From: Collinsella sp.
GTDB lineage: Bacteria > Actinomycetota > Coriobacteriia > Coriobacteriales > Coriobacteriaceae
Direction of reading: 5' to 3'
DNA: 64,000 nt
NCBI GenBank assembly: GCA_019414205.1
Contig: DXML01000009.1
Location: forward strand, 171,895 to 235,894
Below the pieces are notes generated by a model. It saw nothing but the letters and a program-made list of their open reading frames with translations, did no database searches and was not told the DNA's origin. Positions 1-7,355 of this stretch are shown one piece after another; position 1 is the first letter of the stretch, and the number at the start of each line of letters is the position of its first letter. Made by a program: the position numbers and the translations under genes.

Positions 1-57
1 TGAAATGAGTTTATTATTTTCCTTGAGTTTAGCCCTTGTCGCTAGAAAGGTCGAATT

Positions 58-641
58 ATGGCTGACACAAAGGAAAAGAAACCCAATAAGCCCTCTATTA
101 AGTATCAAGCTAAGATTCATAAGGCCTATTCTGAGCTTATTGATAAAGAGGCCAAGGCAGAAGCAATTGAGGCTCTTGAAGGTCTTAAAAAACTTACCCT
201 AATGTTCAGCTTGCCTTTCAGCCAAGCCCTTTGGCTGAAGTGCTAACCAAGACCAATCGTGAAATTTGCAAAGCACTGTTTGTTGACTCTGAAGAATCGG
301 ACGCCTTTAGTTTCAACAAGCCGCGCTCTAAGACGGTTGAGCAGACCGTTAGGGCAAATCTAACTGCCTACAATAATGCTAAGACTGCCCTTGAAGAAGA
401 GGCTTTCGATGATTACAAGTATGTCTACATAACTATCGTAGATGCCCTCGAAGTCTATTTCTCCATTGCCGCAGAAAGTGCGTTGAGGGAATACTTCACG
501 GGCTACGCTGAGTTTGCCGATAACTTTACAAAAGAGGAAGAGAATAGACAGGCCGAAAGGAATGCGAAGAAGCGCAAGACTGAGGAAGAGAAGAAGCAGG
601 CGGCACGTGTCGCCAAGCGCAAAGCCAATAGCGGTGAGTAG
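58..641 (+). pseudogene. Hypothetical charged protein, reading frame broken near 187-195
   Basis: I do not recognise this family. Frame 1 starts at an ATG at 58 (GAAAGG upstream) and reads MADTKEKK to a stop at 246. The continuation is in another frame, which is open from 189 to 641. Joining them by a -1 shift in the A-run at 187-192 gives one continuous protein of about 193 residues (EGLKK then TYPNVQLAFQP). The C-terminal part is Lys/Glu-rich and looks helical (EEENRQAERNAKKRKTEEE). The stretch is clearly richer in AT than the rest of the window, which suggests recent transfer, possibly from a phage or plasmid. The alternatives are a real disrupted gene, a sequencing error in the homopolymer, or programmed slippage; the heptamer is not the canonical X XXY YYZ in the zero frame. 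A shorter protein could also start from TTG at 231. Confidence 0.5.
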
Positions 642-658
642 TCATTTAATGGACTTGT

Positions 659-699
659 TAAGGGGTGTGGGTTATATCCACGCCCCTATTTTGTTTTAG
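659..699 (+). terminator. Rho-independent terminator after the AT-rich ORF
   Basis: AGGGGTGTGG and CCACGCCCCT can pair over about 10 bp around a short loop, with one G-U type mismatch. The stem is followed by ATTTTGTTTT. Confidence 0.6.
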
Positions 700-858
700 G
701 GACTTGGAATCGCTTTGAGGGGGCTTCAAAGCCTATTTCCTTGGGTAAGTCCTTTCTTTCTTGGTTTCGTGAGAAATTGGAAATTAGTATTTTCTCCAAT
801 TCCTTTCTCCAAATCTTTTGGAATTCTATAAACAAGCACGTAGAATAAGGAGAAATTA

Positions 859-1722
859 TTGTTCGGGTATATCTACAAGAAAGACGCCGCTGCCATTGCG
901 GTTGTCCTGTGCCTTTGTCTGGGCGTGGGCAGCGTCTTCGATTATCAGATCTCGAGCGCGCTGTTCAACATCGGCAGCATGTACGGTCGCTTTGTCGAGG
1001 CGGCCGGCGAGCTACCGTTTGAGCTGACGGCGAGCATCGCGGGCGTTATGCTCGTGCGAGCGGTGCGCCCCGATTCCAAGGCAAGCAAGTGGCTCGCCGC
1101 GCTGGGCATTCTCATCAACGTGGGCCTGCTCGGCTACGAGATTGTCGGATCGCAGCGTGTCGGCGGCAAACTCATCGCGTTTCAGCTGGTGCTGACGTTT
1201 GTGCTGGTCATCGCTGCCAACCTCATCGCCTACCGCCTCACACGCGACACCGATCCCGACGAGCTCACGCGCTGGGCGCTGATGGTGCTTGCCGTGTGGG
1301 TCGCTCAGGCCATTATCCTCAACGTGATCGTCAAGCCGCTGTGGTCGCGCCCGCGCATGCGCGTGATCGAGGTCACGCCGGGGCTCAATTTTCAGCCGTG
1401 GTGGGTAATCGGCAATCCCGATAAGTGGAGCTATATTGCCGCCGGCGTGATCAAGGACGGCTTTAAGTCGTTCGCGAGCGGGCACACCGCGCACGCGGCG
1501 ATCGGCCTTATGCTCGCCGGGCTTCCCGCGGCGGCCTTTAAGGAAAGGCCGTCGCGCCGCCGCGTGGTCTTTTGGGCTGCCGCTGTGGTTGCGGCGCTCG
1601 TCGCTTTTGGCCGCATCGTGATCGGAGCGCACTTTTTGAGTGACGTGAGCTGCGGCTTTGCCTTGGTGCTGGCGCTTGAGTGCCTTGCCGCGCGCATTGC
1701 CTATCCGGGCGGCGTACAATAG
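859..1722 (+). CDS. PAP2-family membrane phosphatase
   Basis: This is a 287-residue polytopic membrane protein of the phosphatidic acid phosphatase type 2 family, which dephosphorylates lipid phosphates such as phosphatidic acid or undecaprenyl pyrophosphate. The three family motifs are present: K159 with R164 and P165 (KPLWSRPR), SGH at 207-209, and R252-x3-G-x-H258-x3-D262. H258 would be the nucleophile-assisting histidine of motif 3. Several hydrophobic segments surround the motifs. The start is a TTG at 859, chosen because AAGGAG lies 6 bases upstream; no good ATG start exists nearby. It stands alone between the AT-rich remnant and a PLP enzyme gene. The true substrate cannot be deduced from sequence. 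Confidence 0.85.
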   Translation: MFGYIYKKDAAAIAVVLCLCLGVGSVFDYQISSALFNIGSMYGRFVEAAGELPFELTASIAGVMLVRAVRPDSKASKWLAALGILINVGLLGYEIVGSQRVGGKLIAFQLVLTFVLVIAANLIAYRLTRDTDPDELTRWALMVLAVWVAQAIILNVIVKPLWSRPRMRVIEVTPGLNFQPWWVIGNPDKWSYIAAGVIKDGFKSFASGHTAHAAIGLMLAGLPAAAFKERPSRRRVVFWAAAVVAALVAFGRIVIGAHFLSDVSCGFALVLALECLAARIAYPGGVQ

Positions 1723-1767
1723 CGGCACCTGAATCATCGGGCCCGTGCCCGGCTAGAGAGGATTATC

Positions 1768-2793
1768 ATGCTCGCGTTCAACAACGACTATTCCCACGGC
1801 GCCCATCCGGCGGTGCTGCAGGCGCTCGTCGACACCAATATGGAGCCGCAGCCCGGCTACGGCACCGATGCGCACACCGAGCGTGCCAAGCACCTTATTC
1901 GCGAGGCCTGTCAGGCCCCCGATGCCGACGTGTTTTTTCTGGTGGGCGGCACGCAGGCCAACGCGACGGTGATCGACATGCTGCTTGCGCCCTACGAGGG
2001 CGTCGTTGCTGCTGAGACCGGTCACGTCGCCTGCCACGAGGCGGGCGCCATCGAGTTTGGCGGCCACAAGGTGCTCACCATCCCCGGCTACGAGGGCAAG
2101 ATGCACGCCGAGGACCTCGAGAACTATATCCAGGTGTTCTACGAAAACGAGAGCTACGAGCACACGGTGTTCCCGGGCGCCGTGTACGTGAGCCTATCGA
2201 CCGAGTACGGCACGCTGTACTCCAAGGCCGAGCTCGCGGCAATTCATGCGGTGTGCCAGAAGCGCGAGATTCCGCTGTTTGTGGATGGCGCCCGCCTGGC
2301 CTATGCGCTGGCAGCCGATGAGTGCGACATCACCCTGCCCGAGCTGGCGCAGCTGTGCGACGTGTTCTACATTGGCGGCACCAAGTGCGGCGCGCTTTGC
2401 GGCGAGGCCGTGGTGTTTTGCGGCATGCACGCTCCGGCGCACCCCATTCCGCGCATTAAGCAGCACGGTGCGTTGCTGGCCAAGGGCCGCCTAACGGGCG
2501 TGCAGTTTGAGGCGCTCTTTACCGATGGCCTGTATTTTGAGATTGGTCGCCAGGCGATTGAAACCGCGCAGGCGCTTCGTCGCGTGCTGCACGAGCGCGG
2601 CTACCAGTTCTTCTTGGAGACGCCCACAAACCAGCAGTTTGTGATTCTGCCCAACGAGGACATGGCCCGCATTCGCGAGCATGCCGCGATCGAGTATTGG
2701 GAAAAGTACGACGAGACCCACACCGTGGTGCGCTTTTGCACCAGCTGGGCCACGACGCAGGAGGACATCGACGCGCTGGCGGCTGTCCTGTAG
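1768..2793 (+). CDS. Threonine aldolase / beta-eliminating lyase family PLP enzyme
   Basis: This 341-residue protein belongs to the fold-type I PLP family that includes low-specificity L-threonine aldolase (threonine or allo-threonine to glycine plus acetaldehyde). The cofactor-binding features are visible: GGTQAN at 60-65 for phosphate binding, H86 in the ETGHVACHE segment stacking region, D173 in FVDGARLAYA, which pairs with the pyridine nitrogen, and the Schiff-base lysine K206 in GGTKCGAL. AGAGGA lies just upstream of the ATG. The length matches the family. Whether the enzyme acts on threonine or another beta-hydroxy amino acid is not decided by the sequence. A strong terminator follows. 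Confidence 0.82.
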   Translation: MLAFNNDYSHGAHPAVLQALVDTNMEPQPGYGTDAHTERAKHLIREACQAPDADVFFLVGGTQANATVIDMLLAPYEGVVAAETGHVACHEAGAIEFGGHKVLTIPGYEGKMHAEDLENYIQVFYENESYEHTVFPGAVYVSLSTEYGTLYSKAELAAIHAVCQKREIPLFVDGARLAYALAADECDITLPELAQLCDVFYIGGTKCGALCGEAVVFCGMHAPAHPIPRIKQHGALLAKGRLTGVQFEALFTDGLYFEIGRQAIETAQALRRVLHERGYQFFLETPTNQQFVILPNEDMARIREHAAIEYWEKYDETHTVVRFCTSWATTQEDIDALAAVL

Positions 2794-2810
2794 CTTGATG
2801 TAATGACGAG

Positions 2811-2855
2811 GGGCCGCCCTACGCCTGGGTTTGGCGCAGGGCGGCCTTTGCTTTT
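2811..2855 (+). terminator. Strong rho-independent terminator
   Basis: GGCCGCCCTACGCC pairs with GGCGCAGGGCGGCC across a short loop, with a single mismatch, followed by a T-rich tract. It ends the PLP-enzyme transcript and overlaps possible upstream starts of the next gene, which supports the 2873 start. Confidence 0.75.
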
Positions 2856-2872
2856 GTGGGGGGAGGGGTTGT

Positions 2873-3463
2873 ATGCCCGAGATGTCCGAGCCGACGATTC
2901 GCCTGGCGACGCCCGATGATGCGCCGGCGCTGCTTGCCATCTATGAGCCGTATGTGCGCCAGACGGCGATTACCTGCGAATACGAGGTGCCGAGCGTTGA
3001 GGAGTTTGCCGGGCGCATCGAGCGTACGCTCAAGCGCTACCCGTATTTGGTGATGGAGTTGGACGGGCGTCCAGTGGGTTATGCCTATGTGAGCGCGCTT
3101 AACAGCCGCGAGGCCTATGACTGGTCGGTCGAGACGTCGATCTACCTGGCACGTGATGTGCGCCACGGCGGGCTGGGCCGCAAGCTGCATGACGCGCTCA
3201 AGCAGTGCCTGATCGCGATGGGCATCACCAACATGTGCGCGCTCATCGCCGTGCCGCACGACAAGGACGACGAGTACCTGACGCATAACAGCCAGGATTT
3301 TCATGCTCATATGGGGTATCGCCTGGTGGGCGCCTTTGACCGCTGCGCCCAAAAGTTCGGTCGCTGGTACGACATGTGCTGGATGGAGCTGATTCTAGCC
3401 GAGCGCACCCCCAACCAGCCCAAGCCAACCTGGTTCCCCGACCTCCCTAAACCTACCATTTAG
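2873..3463 (+). CDS. GNAT N-acetyltransferase, phosphinothricin-acetyltransferase-like
   Basis: This 196-residue protein has the GNAT fold and resembles the PAT/Bar/MnaT (YncA) subgroup, which acetylates amino groups of amino acids and amino-acid-like compounds with acetyl-CoA. The N-terminal IRLATPDDAPALLAIYEPYV and the segment around residues 30-60 match this subgroup. The acetyl-CoA motif A is seen as VRHGGLGRKLHDALKQ. The aromatic C-terminal FHAHMGYRLVGAFDRCAQKFGRWYD matches the usual GNAT motif B with the conserved GFxxxGxxxxxGxKxGxW-like spacing. The ATG at 2873 was chosen because it has a GGGAGGGG ribosome site; earlier in-frame starts fall inside the preceding terminator. The natural substrate is unknown. 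Confidence 0.83.
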   Translation: MPEMSEPTIRLATPDDAPALLAIYEPYVRQTAITCEYEVPSVEEFAGRIERTLKRYPYLVMELDGRPVGYAYVSALNSREAYDWSVETSIYLARDVRHGGLGRKLHDALKQCLIAMGITNMCALIAVPHDKDDEYLTHNSQDFHAHMGYRLVGAFDRCAQKFGRWYDMCWMELILAERTPNQPKPTWFPDLPKPTI

Positions 3464-3477
3464 GGACAGGTTTTTTT
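3444..3477 (+). terminator. Palindrome and T-run at the end of the GNAT gene
   Basis: CCCTAAA pairs with TTTAGGG and, alternatively, AAACCT pairs with AGGTTT. Seven T follow. It overlaps the last codons of the GNAT gene and carries the GGGACAGGTTT core found in other palindromes of this window. Confidence 0.55.
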
Positions 3478-3860
3478 GGCCGCTTTTTAGCGTCAATCCA
3501 CCGCGAGAAGTACGGATTCACGCGTCTTTTGATGCGGATGGGCTTAATTTGGCTTCGATTTGGGTCCGTTTGGCTTCGACTCAGACTAAGTGAGTAGACT
3601 TTTTGGCGCAGGTCGAGCACAAAGCGTTTCTGCCTTAGTAAAACCGCAGGTCACAGAGGTGGCTGTTATTGGCTGTGCTCGGCAGGTCGCGAAAAGTCTA
3701 CTCACTTAGGTTTACGGTGCTGGATATTCTGAGCAGGAACAGTTGAGTTTGGATGGCGCGTATTGCCAGGCGATGCCGACACTTGCGCCATGCCGGCTTG
3801 AGATTTAATAAAAACCGCAGGTAAAACGTTTATTAGGTACATTTTGCCTCGTTTGGTGCG
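3464..3860. other. Intergenic stretch between GNAT and GntR genes
   Basis: It holds the ~220-bp dispersed element at 3488-3709 and about 150 further bases without a convincing gene or RNA. Confidence 0.6.
3488..3709. repeat. Dispersed ~220-bp element, copy 1, with 18-bp inverted ends around a 124-bp core
   Basis: This stretch is about 85% identical by eye to 11920-12140. Both begin TAGCGTCAAT and run through a GGCTTCGATT / TTTGGCTTCGACTCAG direct-repeat zone into a core (3586-3709) bounded by CTAAGTGAGTAGACTTTT and its exact inverted complement. Inside the core GAGCAC and GTGCTC can also pair. I find no open reading frame. It lies between the convergent GNAT and GntR genes. It may be a MITE-like element, a bidirectional terminator or a structured RNA. 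Confidence 0.8.
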
Positions 3861-4583
3861 CTAGCCGATGGGCTCGGTGTATTTGGCGCGGTCGGTACGT
3901 TGGATGCGCTTGGAGACATGGAGCGGGCGACCGTCGGTGTCGTAGACGTAGTCGGTGATCAGGATCAGCGCCTGCCCGCGCTCAACGTTGAGCAAAAACG
4001 CCTCGTTTTGCGAGGCATAGCACACCTCAAAGGTCTTATGCCCCTGCGCCGGCGCACGATGGAACTCCTGGCGCAGCGTGGCGTAGAGCGAACCGTTGAT
4101 ATCGCGATCGATGAGCGACCCAAAGCTTGGCGGCAGATAGGTGGTCTCCAGGCACAGTGGCGCATCGTCCAGGTAACGCAGGCGGACAAGTTTGACAAGC
4201 TTGCTGCCCACGCTAGCGTCAAAGAACTTGGCCACGCTGCCCATTGCTTTGGCAAAGCCCGAGTCCACCGTGCGCGTGGTGGGCTTCATACCCTGGCCTT
4301 CGACCTGCTTGGTATAGCTCGAAAACACCAGGTTGTTCTCGTGGAGCGCCGGCGTGTCAGCCACAAAGGCGCCGCGTCCGCGCTCGGTGCGAACCAGACC
4401 CTCGTCAACAAGCACCTTAAGCGCGTGACGCACAGTGCTGCGCGACAGGCCCGATTCGCCCATGAGCTCCATCTCGGACGGCAGCTTGTCTCCGCACGCG
4501 TAGATGCCGGCGGCGATGCGGTCACGCAGCGTACCCGCCAGACGCTCGTATTGGGCCAAGTTCTTTTTCGACGAAGTGCTCAT
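3861..4583 (-). CDS. GntR/HutC-family transcriptional regulator with UTRA domain (first of three)
   Basis: This 240-residue protein has an N-terminal winged helix-turn-helix of the GntR type at about residues 10-75 (LPSEMELMGESGLSRSTVRHALKVL then GLVRTERGRGAFV). A C-terminal UTRA ligand-binding domain covers about residues 95-238. HutC/FarR-type regulators usually bind phosphorylated sugars or amino-sugar compounds. The gene is divergent from the SIS gene at 4789, with about 200 bases between them that contain three copies of a TGTATSTAAC-like site. The simplest reading is that this protein represses that SIS gene and itself, and is released by a phosphorylated glycated compound. The ligand is an inference. 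Confidence 0.86.
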   Translation of the reverse strand: MSTSSKKNLAQYERLAGTLRDRIAAGIYACGDKLPSEMELMGESGLSRSTVRHALKVLVDEGLVRTERGRGAFVADTPALHENNLVFSSYTKQVEGQGMKPTTRTVDSGFAKAMGSVAKFFDASVGSKLVKLVRLRYLDDAPLCLETTYLPPSFGSLIDRDINGSLYATLRQEFHRAPAQGHKTFEVCYASQNEAFLLNVERGQALILITDYVYDTDGRPLHVSKRIQRTDRAKYTEPIG

Positions 4584-4590
4584 GCGAACA

Positions 4591-4750
4591 ACCTGTATCT
4601 AACCTGTATGCTTACTGAACCAAGCATGTATCTAACATGACAACAAAACCGCTGATAATGGATTGCCGAAAACTTTACCAGCAAAATATCTAAGACAAAT
4701 ATAGCATACAACTAGTCGACATAACCAAAACATGTATGTAACTTGTATGC
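4591..4750. promoter_or_regulatory. Three GntR operator candidates between divergent gntR and SIS genes
   Basis: Three related sites are visible: CTGTATCTAACCTGTATG at 4593-4610, CATGTATCTAACATGA at 4625-4640, and CATGTATGTAACTTGTATGC at 4731-4750. Their shared core is TGTATSTAACNTG. The first lies close to the gntR start and the last about 40 bases before the SIS start, as expected for shared control of divergent genes. Binding is inferred. Confidence 0.6.
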
Positions 4751-4788
4751 CATCGAGAGCATCAAACGAGAAGAAAGGCTGATGCACG

Positions 4789-5781
4789 ATGACTACTCAG
4801 GAACAGGTTAAGGACGTCGTCTCCCAGGTTTTGGCTGACAAGGCAGACAAGGGCGGCATCAAGCGCGTCGTGTGGATCGGCGCCGGCGGATCCAACGGCG
4901 GCAACTATCCTGCCCAGTACTTTATGGAGCACGAGGCCACGCAGGTCGTGAGCTCCAGCTACACCAGCAACGAGTTCGTGCACGCCACCCCGGCCTACGT
5001 CAACGAGAACGCCCTGGCCGTCGTCGTGTCCATGCGCGGCACCAAGGAGACCATCGTCGCCGCCCAGGTCGCCAAGGACCACGGCGCCAGCACCATCGCC
5101 ATCTATGTTGACGAGTCCGGCCTCACCGAGGTCTGCGACTACAAGATCCAGTACGACAGCCTGGCCATCGACGAGTCCTGCATGGGCCGCACCAACTCCG
5201 CCGTCGTGACCATGATTGCTATGGAGCTTACGCAGCAGACCGAGGGCTATGCCGAGTACGAGGCCGCTATGGCCGCCTTCGACTTGGTCGACCCCATCTA
5301 TCGCAAGGCTGTCGAGTACACCCGTCCGCTCGCTGCCAAGTGGGCCGAGCAGAACGCCGACAAGCCCTGCATCAACGTTATGGCTCAGGGCCCGCTCTTT
5401 GGTGCCGCCTACGTCTTTAGCATCTGCAACGTGCAGGAGATGCTGCAGATCGACTCCTGCACCATCAACACCTGCGACTTCTTCCACGGTCCCTTCGAGA
5501 TCCTGGACAAGCGTACCTCGCTGTTCCAGCTCATCAGCGTCGGCCGCAGCCGCTGCAACGACGAGCGCGGCATTCGCTTTGTCAACCAGTACGGTGGTGA
5601 GCGCGTCTACCAGCTCGACGCCAAGGAACTCGGCCTCAACGACATCAAGGACAGCGTGAGCGAGTACTTCAACCACCTGATCTTTGCCCCGATCCTCAAC
5701 AACGTCTACATGCGTGCGCTCTCCGCCGTCACCCACAAGGACTACATGACGCGCCGTTACATGTGGAAGCTGGATTACTAA
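4789..5781 (+). CDS. SIS-domain sugar isomerase/deglycase, fructoselysine-6-phosphate deglycase-like (paralogue 1)
   Basis: This 330-residue protein has two SIS (sugar isomerase) domains, as in the FrlB/GfrE/GfrF deglycases that split 6-phosphorylated fructoselysine or glucoselysine into glucose-6-phosphate and the amine. The phosphosugar loop of the first SIS domain is seen in VWIGAGGSNGGNYPAQYF, and the second domain holds TCDFFHGPFEIL, whose HGPFE is the hallmark of this group. The C-terminus TRRYMWKLDY is nearly the same as that of the SIS protein at 10149. The gene lies next to, and is probably repressed by, the divergent GntR regulator. It is about 2.5 kb upstream of a mannose-family PTS. 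Substrate assignment is by family only; a different phosphorylated aminosugar is possible. Confidence 0.8.
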   Translation: MTTQEQVKDVVSQVLADKADKGGIKRVVWIGAGGSNGGNYPAQYFMEHEATQVVSSSYTSNEFVHATPAYVNENALAVVVSMRGTKETIVAAQVAKDHGASTIAIYVDESGLTEVCDYKIQYDSLAIDESCMGRTNSAVVTMIAMELTQQTEGYAEYEAAMAAFDLVDPIYRKAVEYTRPLAAKWAEQNADKPCINVMAQGPLFGAAYVFSICNVQEMLQIDSCTINTCDFFHGPFEILDKRTSLFQLISVGRSRCNDERGIRFVNQYGGERVYQLDAKELGLNDIKDSVSEYFNHLIFAPILNNVYMRALSAVTHKDYMTRRYMWKLDY

Positions 5782-5817
5782 GGGATAGAGCGGCCTAACA
5801 GCCCAATACCCCTCATG

Positions 5818-5888
5818 AGTTGCGGTGGAATAGTTCCTGTTTGGGAGTGTGAAGCCTCTGTTTGAGAACTATTTCACCGCAACTGCTA
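5818..5888. repeat. Long inverted repeat (19-bp arms) downstream of the SIS gene
   Basis: AGTTGCGGTGGAATAGTTC and GAACTATTTCACCGCAACT pair with one mismatch around a loop of about 30 bases. No T-run follows directly, so a simple terminator is not certain. Confidence 0.6.
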
Positions 5889-5892
5889 GAGC

Positions 5893-5973
5893 GGCACTTG
5901 GGGACGTTCCCTTTCTGCCGGCAGTTAGGGATGTTCCTTTTGTGCCGGCAGTTGGGGACACTCCTTGTGTCGA
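5893..5973. repeat. Three tandem 27-bp units with a GGGGACGTTCC core
   Basis: Units lie at 5893-5919, 5920-5946 and 5947-5973. Each begins GGCA[C/G]TT, carries [G/A]GGGA[C/T] then a TTCC-like box, and ends TGCC in the first two. The third unit is the most diverged. They contain the GGGGACGTTC core seen in palindromes elsewhere in the window (14341, 37326). Confidence 0.65.
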
Positions 5974-6008
5974 GAGATTTCCCGTTCGCCGATTTGTGCC
6001 TTGAAAAA

Positions 6009-6031
6009 TGTATATAACGACTATAACGTAG
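6009..6031. promoter_or_regulatory. Candidate operator/promoter with TATAACG direct repeat
   Basis: TATATAACGACTATAACGTAG contains two TATAACG boxes. Related boxes occur before the PTS operon (7311-7339) and before the second gntR (13336-13354), so the three promoters may share one GntR regulator. This is an inference from shape only. Confidence 0.4.
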
Positions 6032-6068
6032 CATGAAACATATTGGAAATAATACTGAGGAGGCTGCG

Positions 6069-7151
6069 TTGAAGAGGAGCAATCTGGGCTATGTGCTGGT
6101 GCTGATCGCCGCGCTTATGTGGGGCAGCATCGGAATCTTTGTAAACGGCATCTCGGCCATGGGCGTTTCGTCCCAGAGCATGGCTGCCTTTCGCTTGTTG
6201 GTCGGAGCGCTTATCTTGGCGCCGGTCCTGATGTTTATGGGCTGCCGTCCGGGTGAGGGGTCTACCGTGGTTCAGGGTCCGCTGACCCTGTTCAAGGCAA
6301 GCCCTAAAGAGCTTGTTTCCTGCGCGCTTGTCGGTATCGTCGGTTTGGCTGCCGCCAACACCTGCTATTACGAGTGCATGCGCGAGGTGGGCATGTCCAC
6401 GGCATCGGTGCTGCTCTACACGTCGCCGGTGTTTGGCGTCGCGCTCGGCCGCGTCCTTTATCGCGAGGACGTGACTCTCAACAAGCTCGTTGCCATTGTC
6501 TTTAACATCGTTGGCTGTGTGCTTGCGGTGACCAATGGCGACCTTTCCGGTTTTCATTTTTCGGTTTGGGGCGTCACGTCGGGCGTGATTGCAGGCCTTT
6601 GTGGTGCGTCGCTCGCGGTGTTTAGCCGGATAGCAACCAAGACGGTCCACCCGCTGGCTGTCACGTTTTGGGGCTTTGTTTTTGGCGGTGCGGTTATGGC
6701 AGCTATCGCGGCTCCGTGGCCGGATGTCGCCGCGGCAATGTCGCCACAGCTGCTGCTGCTGTTCCTTGGCTTTGGACTCATCCCCACAGCCGTGGCTTAC
6801 ATCTTATATATGCAGGGTCTGTCCATGGGGCTCGAGACGTCGAAAGTTCCCGTCGTAATGTCATTCGAGACAGTCGTCACCGTACTGCTGGGCATTGGTG
6901 TCTACGCCGAGCCCGCCGGCGCGATCAAAGTTCTGGGCATCGTTTTGGTGCTCGCGTCCATCGTGATTATGAACACCGACTTTTCCAAGCTGCGCAACAG
7001 TGTGTTTGTCGGCCATGTCGTTGAGAGCATGACCTTTAAGCCCAACGCGTGGTGGACGGAGAAATCGCAGGACATGGATCTCTTCCGCGAGCGCACGGGC
7101 ATTGCGCTGGAGCCCACCGTGCAGGAAAGCCCCTGGTACTTCGTGCGATAG
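6069..7151 (+). CDS. EamA/DMT-superfamily transporter
   Basis: This roughly 360-residue protein has about ten hydrophobic segments in two EamA repeats, as in drug/metabolite transporters that export amino acids, sugars or other metabolites. LVLIAALMWGSIGIFVNGI is the typical first helix with its W-G-S motif, and the second repeat includes GLCGASLAVFSRI and FLGFGLIPTAVAYILYMQGL. The start is placed at TTG 6069 because GAGGAGG lies 5 bases upstream; the in-frame ATG at 6033 lacks a ribosome site. An unusual soluble C-terminal tail of about 55 residues (from FSKLRNSVF to WYFVR) follows the last helix. The gene sits between a SIS deglycase and the PTS operon, so export or uptake of a glycated amine or its product is possible but unproven. 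Confidence 0.8.
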   Translation: MKRSNLGYVLVLIAALMWGSIGIFVNGISAMGVSSQSMAAFRLLVGALILAPVLMFMGCRPGEGSTVVQGPLTLFKASPKELVSCALVGIVGLAAANTCYYECMREVGMSTASVLLYTSPVFGVALGRVLYREDVTLNKLVAIVFNIVGCVLAVTNGDLSGFHFSVWGVTSGVIAGLCGASLAVFSRIATKTVHPLAVTFWGFVFGGAVMAAIAAPWPDVAAAMSPQLLLLFLGFGLIPTAVAYILYMQGLSMGLETSKVPVVMSFETVVTVLLGIGVYAEPAGAIKVLGIVLVLASIVIMNTDFSKLRNSVFVGHVVESMTFKPNAWWTEKSQDMDLFRERTGIALEPTVQESPWYFVR

Positions 7152-7305
7152 GGGATTGGCGGTGTGTTTGAGCAGGTAGCGCCCGGCGTTTGATCGGGCG
7201 GCGCCTAGCCAGCGCCGACCTACCCAAGACCATCGTTTCGATTGCGTTAAACCCGCCAACGGTCGTTTTTCACCCGCGAACGGTTTAAATACTAATTATC
7301 AATAT

Positions 7306-7345
7306 CCGCAACGTATAAGACGTTATAATGACCATAACGAAAAGG
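7306..7345 (+). promoter_or_regulatory. Operator and promoter region of the mannose-family PTS operon
   Basis: ACGTATAAGACGTTATAATG followed by ACCATAACG (7311-7339) holds a TATAAT -10 box and an imperfect inverted pair CGTTAT / ATAACG. A similar AGACGTTATATACGTATTA lies before the gntR at 13388, which suggests that regulator acts here. The AAGGAGGAGG ribosome site follows at 7341-7351. Confidence 0.5.
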
Positions 7346-7355
7346 AGGAGGCAAG

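Noticed and set aside
187..193. Canonical -1 slippery heptamer in the AT-rich ORF
   Set aside because: In the zero frame the codons are CTT AAA AAA CTT, which does not fit X XXY YYZ, and I see no strong downstream pseudoknot. Slippage remains only a possibility.
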